Positions 45,816 to 59,016 of a DNA stretch of 64,000 nt are shown here, in pieces. Under the pieces are notes generated by a model. The model did no database searches and was not told where the DNA came from. It saw only the letters and a program-made list of their open reading frames with translations. The stretch is from contig JAZGTH010000002.1 in assembly GCA_036877525.1 (NCBI GenBank), positions 12,938,001 through 13,002,000 of the forward strand. The letters run 5' to 3'. The stretch comes from Chromobotia macracanthus. Taxonomy: Eukaryota; Chordata; Actinopteri; Cypriniformes; Botiidae. Positions within the stretch are counted from its first letter, which is position 1, and the number at the start of each line of letters is the position of its first letter. Made by a program: the position numbers and the translations under genes.

Positions 45816-48237
45816 GCCAATGTTGTGTGGAGCCAGTATTGGACAAACACTTACAATTTAAAGAGAAAAGATTTATATAAAAGATATATGTATATTTATA
45901 TATTATATAAATGTGTATTTCTATTTTCAATAGTTATTCCAGTCTGTAGTATTACAGTGTAGAATTATATTTGTACAGCTGATCTAATTAATCGTAATTT
46001 GTAGCCAACTCCATTTGCTCTCTGATACTGCTGTTTGTAATTCGTGTGTTTCCTGACCTGATAATCAGAAAACTTGGTATTTCAGATGTTTTGACCGAAG
46101 CATATGTAATTTTCCAGAATAAAATGTCAAAACCGATGATAGCAGTCATAACTCAGACTCAAACTATTAGGAGGCGGTTTTCTGCGAACCCGTGTTTAAA
46201 TAATTACATGCGAACTTCGGGATGTAATTAAAGAGGCGGGAAAGGACGCCTCACAATACAGCCCGATTTTGCTCTGTTGAATCTTTGATCAAATTACTAG
46301 ATAAAATGTTCTCGTAATCACAAAGTCTGCTTTCGAGAAAACCAACCTTTTCCACTAACAACTAACACAATATTTAAAATCCAGCATTTTTTTAAAGCCC
46401 CTCTATTTGCTCAAAAAGTAACGCAAAATCTGAATGTCAATGTTGAATGTCTGGTCTTGTTTGCGAGCTGATAATATTTCATTATATTGTGCAATATTTA
46501 TTGCGGGCTCTGAAATAGCTCCACCGTTTGCGCTGGCAAAAGGTAGAGAGCCGCGCTGATTAAGATGGATTCACCAATCCAACAAAAAATATTAGACCAT
46601 TCTCTAAAAAAAACCTCCTGCAACCCCTCCTTCTCTGAGCTACGGTCACGTAGACACCAGGTGAGAAACTCTGAGATCTGACCTATGAACTGTAAATGGC
46701 TGTAAATAGGAGGGAAAAATGAAGGGAAAAGGGTGAAATTCCTCTGTTTCCTTCACTCCTGTATACCGCCATATGAACAGCTAGCTCTCTGGGATGTCTT
46801 TGCTGGAGGACATGCAGAGTGACAGCAGTCTATTAAAATGATCATTGGGCCATTGAGTGTGTGTGAGAGCTCTCCATCAGGGGCCCCAGATTAAACCATT
46901 ACAGTGGTGGCATGCAGGGCCCCTGGTTAGTGTGCGTGTGTGTGTGTACGGGGCATCTCGTGCTGCTTGCGCCCTGGATTTCTTAATGTTTTTTATAATG
47001 ATGTCTCACACTCCACATAGAGGCACAGTATGCATCATATTTCAGCTATTGCCTTTATATAATAAACACACAGTCTTATATAAGCGTGAATATTCTCTCG
47101 CTCAAAGTCATTGCTAGTTGTACGCGTGTTGTCGTATATCCAGTTGCCTTCATTAAATTCAGCGTTCTCTCTGTCTGTCTCTCTCCCCCTCTCTTTCTCT
47201 CTCTCTCTATGCCTCTCTGTCTCTCTTTCTCTCTGTCAGTGGTTAATGATGGGTGATAACTTACTCTTTGCAGAGAGGCTGTTATATTTAAGAGAGTTGA
47301 TAACTGGCTGTGAGTGTGATTAGTGATACACACTGCACAGTAATTCCCTTTGAAATCCACCATGAAAGACACTTGTCTTTTATCTCTTCAAATGGCCCGT
47401 TATGTTATGGAGACATTACTGCAAGTTGCCCTAAATGAATTCAAACTTTGTTTTAAGTTTTGATTCAGAGCAGTTTAGAAAAATAATTTGCCCGGGGTAA
47501 AAGACTATTTAACCCAGAGTTGCCTGGTGTGCACTGTAAGCAGTCAGAGGCTCGATTTCAGTGCAGCAAAACAAGCAGTTTTTTAATATGTTTATCGTAA
47601 AATGTTTATCGTAAAATTAACGATAATTAACATTCTGAATTCTGATTGGATGATGTGTATTTGAGGATGATGTGCTAATCACATCAACTTTTGATTAATG
47701 CACCAAGTTGCAGCTTTGCTTGGCGGCTGCCATACACCCTCTACAGTAAGTCTAATGGACTATATTACTTCCCTCCACTGGGAGTTTGATTGACAGGCCA
47801 TCTGACCAATCATAACACCGATTATGTCCGACAAACAAACCACACAGTAAAGTAGATTAACGTCAGTGGATTTGAAGGTCTTCTTTTTACTTTTTATTTT
47901 TAATCTTTATTTTATTTCATTTTGAGTCACTTTCACATCCTGAATATATCCTTCAAATGCATATTTCAGACCTTTCTGTCTGCTTCAGTCTGAAATCAAC
48001 ACGTCATTTTTCCAGAAATTATTCATTATTTCCAGAGAGAGTGAACAGTGGGAGCTGCATATCTAGTACCAAACATTTGTCGTACATAGTAACAGTAACT
48101 AAGGTTTTTGCGAAGGGTCAGTTGTTTAGTCTGATTATTTTTTTGAATACTGTTTTCTCTTGTTATATTTCCTTCATCATATTGTATCTATTCGTTTATG
48201 ATTTTCGCACAGTGTCATTATAGAACAGTGGCGTGAA
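45815..48237. other. Intron stretch with CT-rich run at 47163-47240
   Basis: A CT/CTGT-rich run occurs at 47163-47240. 46060-46600 is non-repetitive and could be conserved noncoding sequence. Nothing else seen. Confidence 0.4.
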
Positions 48238-48372
48238 CTTAATATCCCCAACCTGGAGTTAAGTGTTTTGCTCAAGGGCAAAATGGTGACGCTCACGGCT
48301 CTTGCACTGTAGAGACTGAAGCAGCAATCTTCTGGATATCAGCCCTGAGCCCAAACCACTTAAATGCACCGC
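48238..48372 (-). mobile_element. Possible SINE or LINE-tail fragment, minus strand
   Basis: GTTAAGTGTTTTGCTCAAGG, then GCAATCTTCTGGATATCAG and CCCTGAGCCCAAACCACTT match the order of a common fish repeat (with a reversed A-box-like 'AACCACT' end). Confidence 0.5.
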
Positions 48373-48855
48373 TCCTAATGTCAGTTTGATTATGATATTG
48401 AGTCCACACGGACATGCTGAGTTTGTAATTGTAACATCTAATGGACACAGAGAAAACTCTTCTCATTGTGTTTCTGTACTTCATTTACCTGTAATCAACC
48501 ATCCTCCAGTGGAGGACATTATGCAGACCATTTTCCTTCAGCTAGTGGACCTTGAGAGAAAGACAGAGAGAAGAAGAAAAGGTAGTTTCATTGAGTCATT
48601 GAGAATGACTGTATTAGCAGCTCAATTCAGCAGAGAGATGAAAAAGAGAGGTGAAAAGTTCATTGAAGAGGCTTCTCTCACAGCTTGATGAGAAAGCAAA
48701 TCAAAATCCCTTTTTATATAACATGAGGGTATAACATGTCTGTCTGCGATAGTCTTTTATATTTATATCTGTCATAATATTTTGTGCAAATATTAGCTTT
48801 CAAACGCTTTCTGTACTACTTTTTTATTATGCAAGCAGCAGATTTATTATGTTAA

Positions 48856-49117
48856 AGCTGCAATTCATAACTGTATTTGGCTTAAACAAAACCAGTTCGA
48901 ATATATGACAGATCATGTTCAACACGATCTTTTTCGCTTACCCCGATTCCCAACGGTAAGTTTATAATAATGATTTAAAATTTGAGCTGTTGGGACAGAT
49001 TTCACAGGAAATGTCTGTTTGGCATTATTTGACTTCAACATACTTAATGTAAAGTAGGTAAATTTAATGTTTCAAACAGAGATGGCGATAAAGAGGCGAA
49101 AGTTATAGATTGCAGCT
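48856..49117. mobile_element. Complete MITE with AGCTGCAATC ends, flanked by TTAA
   Basis: The left end AGCTGCAATTCATAACTGTA and the right end (reverse complement AGCTGCAATCTATAACTTTC) are inverted copies. TTAA lies directly outside both (48852-48855 and 49118-49121), as expected of a TTAA target duplication. 262 bp, no coding capacity. Three other partial copies are in the window. Confidence 0.75.
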
Positions 49118-49121
49118 TTAA

Positions 49122-52100
49122 ATTTGTTTAAACTGTAGCTTATGTAGGGATCCAGGAAAGACATACGACACACTAAGCTTTAGAAAAATAGTTCAAGTAA
49201 GCCAGCTGCAGGCCAGTTTGAGGCCCGACTGCAGATCATGTGTGATGTGACACTTCAATATAATAGCAGTAATAATAACAAAATATTACGCAGCTTCTTT
49301 TGAATTGGTGTCATTATACAAAGTTGACTTTATACCTGCAAAAGGATGTACTTGTTCTTGTACATCTCAAAAAGGATTTACTACTACTAAAAACCAGTCT
49401 ACCTGTCTACCAGCAGGGGCAATCTGCGCACTAACCACACTAACTAACCAAACTCTGAACCCTTTGACCAGATCAGTGTTCTGTAAGACATCACTTCCTA
49501 CTTCCTGTCATTTTCAGGCGTGAGAGACGAGCGATGCGTCGTTCCGCGTGTGTGGGGTCTTTGATCGAGAGCAAAACTGCACTTTCACAAGTTCAAGAGC
49601 AGCTTGGTGGCAGACAGGAGCCGTACTGCTCTCTTTTGACAGCTTTTTCACACCTCAACCACCAACAAGAATCTGTAGAAATCAGTCCTCAGCGCCGAGT
49701 TCCTCTCTCTCTGTCTCTCTGGCTCTGATCGGTCATATGGATGGATGCTGTGTTGGGGTGTAGCCCCCTGGCTACCTCCGCCACTGAATGTGTGAGATTG
49801 TTGCCCGAGGCTATCTACTCTTCTTAGGTGCTTGACAGGTCCTCAGCCTGCCCGTGTGTGTGCTTCGGTGTGAGCGTGTGTGTGTGTTGGGGCTCTTTCG
49901 TTTGGGATAAGGGGTGCTGAGAGTGAGCTGTTTAGCTTTAACTGGCTCTCATTTGTCAGAGGCTGTCAGGCCTGCAGATGTCTGTGTCTCAGAGAGGTGC
50001 CTCCATAGATCCAGCCTGCTGTTTCCTGAAGAGACTTCAGTTCTACCCTCCGGCGTAGAGCAAAAGAGAGCGAGTCTTCAGTCAGACTGGCATTCTCTCT
50101 CTCTTTCTCCCTCTCTCTCTATTTGCCAACCAAGTATCTCCTCGGCCAGCTCATTAAGACTCTTGATCATGCAGTGAAGTGTCTCCAGTGTGTTATCAAG
50201 CAGGTATTATTTGTCATGCTGTTGTTGTTTTCCTGTCCTCAGCTGCTGTTGTGGATTATTAACATGATAACGCTGTGCTGTTCTACAGATTACGTGTCCC
50301 TGTGCTTTATTTCAGATGCTAGAACCACAATAATAATGACAATTATTACCCTTACAAAAAGTACAGTGACAATACATTGACAGTGCTGGTAATACCACGG
50401 TACTTTATGAGAAGTCTGGGTCCATATTTAAGAATGGTTTAAAGCTTAGAGTCAACAGAATGTTTTAAGATTTTTAGACATGCACAATAAAGAAATGTTA
50501 AGATGTACGAAATACGTAAGTTTCTGCAAAGTGGCTATTTAAATGTAAGCAAATTTGTGACATTAACTATGTTAATATCCCCCAATTTGAGTGCATGTTG
50601 TACAAAATTATGGCAGTGACCCAAAAAACATGGTATTACAAATACTTTTCCATGGTATATTTTCATAACACCATGGTACTTTTTGCAGTTCATATTTCTT
50701 ATTGTAATACACTTCTATTTATGTTATTGCCTTTAATTTATGTTAAACTTTTTGAAGGACACATTTGCTGAAAAAACTTTTTAAATACAATAATAGAATA
50801 GCTCTATACAAGCAGCAGCCAGATTTGAATAAGCTGAGTAAGTTGAAAAAGCTGTGCTGTGTTAACTGTGCTAATGTTTTGTGAGATAAGTCACAAAACG
50901 CTAATTCAGTTTAATGATAAAACCACACAGATGTCGTGCTGTCTCTGGATGCCACTCCACAAAGTTGTTCAAGTACAGTTGTGGTGGACGTGATTCGGGA
51001 ACTGTGCTATTCGGGATGTGCTATTCATTTGATTAGAGACCAGAGCTCACCGTTATTGGTTGCCTGTCTTTAGCAGTAGCTGCGCCCGGTGTTACACCAA
51101 AATTTGACTCCCTGCTTCTTATTGGTTCATACACTAGGATGTAATCATACACTGATTGCTCTCTGTCGGTAAAGCAGATTTCGGTACGACACAGGTTGTG
51201 CCTTGTTATTTGTTGTGGCCAACAGAGGGCCCTGCTTAAAATAGCAGTTTACAATTGACTCATTTTGATCCACCAACTCTTCACTCACGCTAGTGTTGAC
51301 ATTCAAAGCTATAGTGATTAAACTATCACAAGAGAATCATTAAGGCAAATAATGCATTTCATTTTATTTGTGAACTGGGTGTTACAGTAGTACTGGCTGC
51401 CTGTTGTTGCTTTCGGTTATAGAGAAGGCATGCACGTATTTCCACATTTTGTGGGTGCGTTGGTAACGTCCGGTGACATTGAGCAAGTTTTCAGCTTAAT
51501 GCATCATGAGCACAGTTATAGATGTTTCAGACCTCTTGAGACCACCGTGCTGTGTTTCGCTCTGTTGTATCAAAGCCACTTTCTGCATGTGCGATCACAT
51601 GTGAAATAAGGTATATTGCGTGATCATTAATTTAGTCATGCAGATGTGGCCTGGTAACCTTCCAGGAAGTGAAGTCAAGTAGCTTAATATAGTTAATTTT
51701 CTCATAAATGTTCATTCATAGGCCACGTCTTCATAATAGTAACAACTGTTTATTCACTAGCTCATTAGTACTGTATTGCTTTCAGCCAGTAAGTTAGGCT
51801 GAAGCCTTTACTTAAAGTAAAACTTAAAAATGACAGTGTACAGGCTTCAGGTATACATTAAAAATTATTTGTATGTGCTCTTCTTTGGAGTTCTCAGTTC
51901 TGTTCTTTGCTATAGGTTTAGTACATCCTGTGGTTTTGAATATTGTAATGTTTTTCAGTGCTTGCTGGTGTATGTATTGTTATATTGATGTATTGTGGGA
52001 GTGCTGCAGGCTTTTGTTGATTTTTGTGACCATTTACGGCATTGCTAACTTGCATTGGTAGTTAGTGGAGACCCTGTGTGTCTGACATTATCTGTGCTTA

Positions 52101-54096
52101 AATGTGTTTCTGTAGAAGAGTGCATGCTTCATAAGTGGTCAACAGAGAGTGATATATGAGCAGACAAACAGATCGAAAGATTTTATGTGTAAAGCTGCAT
52201 TCATTATACAGATCGTGCAAGATCTGGCAAGTTTAAAACTTGCTTTCATCACGACCCTAACAGTTTTATAAATGCGGATTATTTAGTGGTAAGATTATCT
52301 ATATGGAACAGTTTTTCCCCACTTTTTAGATCACTTTCCATCGTGAGACGGAGAAGAAAAATATAGTAAAATAACTTTTACGGACACATAAACAGCTTTT
52401 TGTGTTTTTCTCCTAATCTGATACTACAAGCATTAATAATCTTGGCTCTATTATCACATTAATTTAAGATGAAATCACCGGTCTTTCTGTGTGGTAAAAC
52501 TCAGTCCGGTCCAGATAACATTATCAGCATTCTTAACTATCAGTGTGACAAATGAGCGCTTTGATCTTGTTAGATAAGCACCGAATTCATTTGTTTAATT
52601 AAAACAGGCTGTCATGTGCCGAGACGGAGGTCATTTTAAAAACTGTTGAAATTAGAGCAGGTAATTAAGAGGAGCTGTGATAAGGCCCCCTGCGTAGAGT
52701 AACTGCATCTGCTGCTCGGAGAGAGAGGCTTCATTTCTCCCCTGGGCGATTTCTCAAGGTCACTGGCTTTATTAAAGTTAGCCGGCGCCAGAGTGATAAA
52801 ATATTTTATGGACTTGTTGGATGGAAGAGGTTCTTCATGATAAATCTGCGCCTGTAGGTGGCAGAGTCTTCGGGCAGAAGCAATTAGAACTCCTTGTTAT
52901 TGTGTCTTTGAGGAGAATTTCTATGGCAACTAGCACCTTGACAAAGATATTTGTTTGGGCGATGGAGTGTAGCATTAATTATAACGGGGTTTGATTAAAG
53001 GCGGAGTACGGGAAGGGGTGTCATTTATCCAGATGCATCCCGCGAGGGTCACGGGTTCGGGTTGGCACTGACATGCACTTTCAGCTCAACTGGAAGGTTT
53101 TTGTTTGGCTGCTTGGCGCATCCCTCCATTTAAGATTAAAAGAGCTCATGAGGTTGAACTTGTGGTTTGTTGTTCAGAAAGCCACAAGCCCTCGTCCGAA
53201 CTCGTGAACATGTTTTCTCCACCAAAGCGGTTGGAGCTTAAAACTCCCTTTCGTATTTGCTCATGTGATCAATAGAAAAATCCATTAAAATTCATCACAA
53301 GAGCTATCAAAACCAGAACGCTTGTGTAATACTAGCCAACCAATCAATATTCGACATCATTGCAGACGTGACTGGCCCTTCCTGTGTTGATTTAGAGGGG
53401 ACCAATGGACAAGGTTAAGAAAATGTACGGAGAAACTTGAGGGCACATAGTCTATTATTGCGGGTCACAGAGAGTCGTGTTGAAGTGTGTTTAATTCCAG
53501 CTTGTGTAAGCGAGGAAGGGGAAATTGAAGCTAGGGGCTGTGTATTTGAGTAAATACTACAAGACTACACTCTTGCTTGTTTGCTCGGTGTAATTGTCTG
53601 CGGTATATATGGCTGTTTGTCTGTTTGAGGTAAATTAAAACAGCGAAAATTTACTTGGTGGTTTGTGTATTGCATAATGTGAGATTGTGTTTTGCAGCAG
53701 TCGTAAGTCGTAATGTTTTTTTATTTACTGTATGTGTACTGTACGGTTTAACGTCGCATAATTTTGCAAGCTGACGTTTATAGAAAGCCGAACCTTTTTT
53801 CCAAAACCTTCTTTGTTTCTGATCATTTTATAACCGCAAAGCTCTCAGATCTGCAGTATCAAAGTAAGTGTTTTTGTGTATAATTGTAATATTCACTTTT
53901 TAGCTGTTGTCTTCTGTTTATTCATTGATCTGAGAGTCTCTGAAGTGACACATCACACATCATCTGCAGTCACGGCTCAAACAGGCTGTTCAATCGGGGC
54001 TTCGGGCCTGCAGCAGACTCACTGCTGACAAAATGAAGGCTTGTATGCCGTGTGTATTTCCTGAATCCCTACATAAACTACAGTTTAAACAAATGT
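49122..54096. other. Intron stretch; possible conserved noncoding sequence at 52560-53010
   Basis: 50380-50700 has ACCATGGTA/TACCATGG words of an old palindromic repeat. 52560-53010 is non-repetitive with homeodomain-like cores (GGTAATTAAGAG, GCATTAATTATAAC) and TTTATTAAAG, and appears constrained. 50092-50121 is a short CT-rich run. No exon confirmed. Confidence 0.4.
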
Positions 54097-54305
54097 AAAG
54101 CTGCAATCTGTAACTTCTCTGCCTCTCTATCGCCATCTCTGTTTGAAATATAAAATTTCAGGTTACTTTATGTACTTTTTATTATGTATGATGAAGTCCA
54201 ACGAAGCCAAACTGACATTTTCCAGGAAATCGGACCTGACAGCTTGAATTGTAAATCAGTATTATAAACTCACTTTTTGTTGGTGTAACCTATGTAATTT
54301 AATTC
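54097..54305. mobile_element. MITE with AGCTGCAATC end, eroded copy in opposite orientation
   Basis: AAAGCTGCAATCTGTAACTT, then TCGCCATCTCTGTTTGAAA, then GAAGCCAAACTGACATTTTC and TATTATAAACTCAC match the reverse complement of the copy at 48856-49117. The far end is lost. Confidence 0.65.
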
Positions 54306-54939
54306 GGGTATGTGCAGTCGAGTGTTGTATGAATTATTATGAAAGTCATGTCAGAACAATCATATAGAGCATAAGATGAGCGCACAGCACACAAATGCTA
54401 GAATGTCGCCTTTACTGGTAGAAAATTCTGGGTTTTCTTTTAAACTAATGCTTTTAGACCTGCAGATGAAGTGTCAGATAAAGGAATTGTGTGATTTAGT
54501 ATGTATGTATTTAGTTTACAGTGTATAAATCTAGAACGTACAGCTGTAAATTTTAGGTTATGTAACTGGCTTACGAACCATTCAATTAAACTGATTGTTT
54601 ATTGAAGTCTGTGTTGTTGACCCACTCGCTCAGGTTTGTTTACTGTCACATGGCGGGTTTCCATCATCTTGTGCGCCGGTCACCCTCTGCCTCTCTCTCT
54701 TAGCACAGCTGCCTCTGCCAAAGTTCCCTGGTGCAGTGCTTCAGTCCCATACTAATTAATAGCTTTACTGCCTAATTACTAATACATCTCCCGCTTCACA
54801 TTTCCTCACTGGCCTCTCAGGAACCCGCCTTGAAGGCCAGATCTACACAGGCTTCATGCAGGCCCAGCCAACCCGACACCCTGACCGACTGGACTGCTAA
54901 GTGCCAGCATGCCCGGCCTTCTCGAACTCTTTGAACTTT

Positions 54940-55032
54940 TATTTAAGGCACTTAGCAGACGCTCTTATCCCGAGTCATTTGCTAAAAGTGCTTTAGCTTC
55001 AAACGCGCGACCATCGTGGTCAACAGATGGTA
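54940..55032 (-). mobile_element. SINE tail fragment, minus strand
   Basis: TTTAAGGCACTTAGCAGACG followed by CTCTTATCCCGAGTCATTT is the reverse of the AAGTCGCTTTGGATAAAAGC-type tail found in the SINEs at 3951 and 38229. The head is not recognisable. Confidence 0.55.
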
Positions 55033-55214
55033 AGTGTGCAGTTCTGAAAGCTATCTGCTAATCAATGTCCTGCAAATGGCCTCCTACCAGCATATCCACC
55101 CACGAGACTTTCACTCAGTGAAACCAGCCTGATCCACCATTTAACTGCACATAGAACGACAGGATGAATAGGTTTCCCTCTGGGCCTTGTTTCCTGGGTG
55201 GATTATGACCTTCT

Positions 55215-55535
55215 CAGCTAACAGGGAATGTTTTCAGAACGTTGGCTAACATTCTCTAGATGTTCTCTTAGTAGTAGTCAAAAACATTCTTGCAGTATTT
55301 TTAGTAGAATTGTTTTAACATTACATTAAATATTACATTACATATAAATATATAAATATATTAAATATAAAACGTTATTTTTGGGTAGTTAGTGGAACGT
55401 TACAGAAATAAAAAATATTTGAATAGCGTCCTTAAAACCAAGCAACGTCTACAAAATGGATGACTTTCAAAATAACGTTTTATTACTTAATAGAAACATT
55501 AGGGAAACGTTCTTACAGTCTAAAATTGTAAGCTG
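55215..55535. mobile_element. MITE with CAGCTAACA ends and AACGTT words
   Basis: The left end CAGCTAACAGGGAATG, then AGAACGTTGGCTAACATTCT; the right end, reverse complement CAGCTTACAATTTTAGACTG, then AAGAACGTTTCCC. AACGTT recurs inside on both strands. The type is widespread in fish genomes; no coding capacity. Confidence 0.6.
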
Positions 55536-55595
55536 ATTTGTTTTCAGGGAGTGTGTCATGCTACTGTTACGTGATTCATTATTAAAAGCATTAAA

Positions 55596-56035
55596 TGAGT
55601 GAAACTTTCATTATTTACCTACTTTAAGTACCTACTGTTACCTACTGTTGCTCCAAACCCGTATGATTTTCTCTCTTCTGTGAAACACAACTGGTGAATT
55701 TTTAAAGTCCTGGTCACGTATGAGCAGTACATTCTGCAGTTATGCAACAGTGATTGTGTGAGGAAGAGACAAAAACTGGCTATTTACTGAAACTTTTTGT
55801 GAGAGAAGAAGAGTGATGTCCAATTCTTGAAAGAGGCACTCTTTAATACAAGTCTATCCCTCACGAAATTGCTATCATAATGACTTCAGAGGACTTTTAT
55901 GATAGTTTTATGGTACTTTTTCATATTATTGTTTTCTTAAAAATGCTCTTGTGAAGAAAGTAAAACAGAAGATAGCAAGTTAAGCAGGTTGGAACAACAT
56001 GAGGGTGAGTAAGTAATGACAGAACTTCGTTTTTT
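55596..56035. mobile_element. Palindromic non-autonomous DNA element (family of 37030)
   Basis: The left arm GTTGCTCCAAACCCGTATGA, then TTCTCTCTTCTGTGAAACAC, is mirrored at the right by AACAGAAGATAGCAAGTT, then GGTTGGAACAACATGAGGGT, GAGTAAGTAATGACAGAAC. The middle (about 300 bp) is unlike the other copies, so it may hold an insertion or an older variant. Confidence 0.6.
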
Positions 56036-56214
56036 GTATTTGTTGTTGATTTCCTTTAAATTGAATTTTTCCTGTCTTCTCTGTTCTGTTCTCGCTGATT
56101 TTCCAAACATGAAATACAAGCATTCAGATGCAGTTTTCCGTTTGTAAGCTACATTTCCATCCGTCTTGCTTTCATAGACTCACTTTCTCTCTTCATTTTC
56201 CTGTACTTTTGTGA

Positions 56215-56245
<31 letters not shown>

Positions 56246-56253
56246 CTCTCTCT
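56215..56253 (+). repeat. (TC)n microsatellite
   Basis: About 19 TC units with one G. Confidence 0.95.
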
Positions 56254-58431
56254 GGTATCACACTCTGGTTCTTGTTAGAATTCGCGGTGCTGCTCTTTGT
56301 TTGGGTACATAAATCATAAGACCTGCAGCAGCACCGCAAAGGTCATTTCAAATCTCAAGTAAAATGGAGTGGAGCCCAGAGGGAGAGGACCTCCTACTGC
56401 CAGCACACCACTTCCTGCCTAAGAGTGTGTGTGTGTGTCCAGCACATCTCACATGCCCCAGTGCTCACAGGAGAGAGAGATGACCGTCATCACCACCAGT
56501 GATGATCATTTATTACTTTAATAAGGATGATATATACCGTATCTTGTATATAAAATCGTCTAATATATATATTATAAATATATTTTTATTATATTTGTTT
56601 TGTCTTAGACGTTCTTTATATGCTTGAAAAAGGAATCTATATCTATAGATTATTGTAAGATTATAGAAAGAATTCCTTTGTGTTTGCAGTGTGTTTGGAC
56701 AGAGCCGTAGGGAAGTTCCAGTGCAGCTTATGTGGGGTGTTATTTCAGAGTGGGGTCAGTACAGTACAGAGACAGCATCAGAGTTGAGTTGTTGGGTGCG
56801 CTTGGGGTCAGTGCTGAACGTTCCTGCCACTCTGTGATTCAACACTTGCTCTGAAGGCCACAGAAACAAATCCCCGTTTCACGAGGAGGAGAGAGAGGGC
56901 GTGAGACAGGTGTGCAGTCTTACCCCACCTCTCTCGTCCATCAGCCCGCTGACAGCTTTATGGCAGGAGCTGTTTCAGTCGCACTGCCGTACGTCAGTGC
57001 ATCAGTCTTACTCCTGCACACACACATACACACAAACTCATATTTCCATTATAATTAAGAATGCTCATTCAAATCCTGTTCATATCTTGAGGTGGTCAGA
57101 TATGGTGTAGATTGTAGTGTAAATATAAGGAATTCAAATTAAATCTGGATTAAATGTAAAGGAAACCATATGCAACTGATGTAAAACTAGTTTGTAAGAG
57201 TGAATTATTCATTAAAGAATAAACCAATAAATTATATACACACATTTAGTATTTTAATTTACAGTGTGATACAATCCAGTTGAAAATATGGATGTGGTCA
57301 GTTCTGTTCAATTTAAATTCTAAATTGTCAATTGAAAGCAAGTCAGTTCTTGTCAGTTTTACCCATCACAGTTTTACACAAACGTTGCTCTCACACCCAG
57401 CCGTGCTGCAGTGGTACTACAGGGCTACAGTCCCAGAGAAGGCTCTGACAACCAGAGAATAAAGAATAAAAACTCAGCAGAACACATTCCGCCGTGTGAT
57501 TGCACGTGGATGTGTGTGTTATGAGAAGTTGGGATAATGCTCTGAAACGTTTTTGAGTTAATGCATGTCAGGCTATGACCGGCGAAGAAAAATTGTGGTC
57601 GTGAACTTTCCGCTCTCTATTTTCCAGTTGTGAACTGTTATTTCTTACAGAGTAAGCACTAACGTGTCATAACAATCAGCCTGTATCTCTGCAGTAACAA
57701 TCCTAGCATTCAGTTCAGTGCATAAGCCCCACCCTTGTATGAATAAACAATAGGGCCTGAGCAGGGAGGGCAGTGGAGCCATGCAGCCTTGCCTGGTTTC
57801 AATGAAAATCACGCAGTGCATGCAGGAAGTGGTAAGCAGACAGTGAGGGATGGAGGCACTGTAATCTGCTAGAGAGCGGGACGGGACGGCGGCCAGCCGG
57901 GCTCAGCAGGCGGGGGAAACAGCGACCGTGGCGACACAGGCTCAGCTGTGATCATTGTGTGTGCTCACGCCGTTGTGGGTGTGTTTATCAAGCTCAGGTG
58001 TGGCCTATTACAGATATATGTGTTAGTCTGAGTGGATATGGCAGATACACCTGCTCTGTTTAAATGTTCCGTCTGTTTGATCTTAGGCCTGGTGCTACAC
58101 ACGTACGCACACATATATATACACAAATTCTGCACGGGTGAGTCTCACATAAAACATCTCCCCAAATCAAGAGAAAGCAGCTGTATTTTGCATAAAGAAC
58201 CTGGCGACTATTTTTAGGATCATTAAGTTTTTGTAGCATGATTTTTATCCAAAATTCTCATTTCCATAATGTGTCTGGACATTTTACTTTTTAGTAATAC
58301 TCATTACTCTCAGCGGTGGTTCTCATTACATTCTCATTCATTTCATACAGTCAGAAAAGGTTAAACTAAAATGTTTAAATACCTTCTCCTGTTCCATCTT
58401 AAAATGAGTGGAAAAGATTAAGTTACTCCCT
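56254..58431. other. Intron stretch; CpG-rich near 57875-57975
   Basis: 57730-57930 is repeat-free and becomes CpG-rich (GCGGGACGGGACGGCGGCCA). Otherwise AT-rich sequence with a short (CA)n near 57020. No exon recognised. Confidence 0.4.
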
Positions 58432-58545
58432 TACTCCGAAATTGTCCTCTGCATTTAACCTATTCTGTTAGTGAACAAACACACACCCGGAGCAGTGGGC
58501 AACACTGTCCGACTCTAACCAGTAACCAACTTCCTGTTGTATTAT
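58432..58545. mobile_element. Possible interspersed repeat fragment
   Basis: GAAATTGTCCTCTGCATTTA, ACCTATTCTGTTAGTGAACA and ACACACACCCGGAGCAGTGG follow the order of a common fish repeat, usually found next to the GCTCAAGGGCA segment seen here at 48238. Confidence 0.45.
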
Positions 58546-58933
58546 TTTTTATAGCAACATCTCATTCTTTCTTGATTTTGAGCATGTAAAATCCTGAGGC
58601 TTCCTGAGATTCACCCGTGCGGTGGTTGTGTGTGTGTCTGACTTTGATATGCGCTGTCCGCCTCATAGGTTTCTCTAATACTCAGGTAGACCTGATTCAA
58701 GATCACATTTTAGAATAATTCACTCCACTTGGGCCCTTTTGAAATGAGCTTAATAAGAGTTTCCTTCCATTTCCCGCTCAATAATCTCGTCTTGTTGACC
58801 TGGGGGTTGATTTTTTTATGAATCTTACTGCTGCCTGTTAGGATTCGTCTGTACGTTTAAAAGATCTGGGTAGAAAAGAGTGTGTGGTCACCACATAGCC
58901 TGGAGTCTTCTACAGGATCCACTAATACGGTAC

Positions 58934-58935
<2 letters not shown>

Positions 58936-59014
<79 letters not shown>

Positions 59015-59016
59015 CT
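58936..59016 (+). repeat. Long (TC)n microsatellite
   Basis: About 36 TC units, then a few altered units; uninterrupted pyrimidine. Confidence 0.98.
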
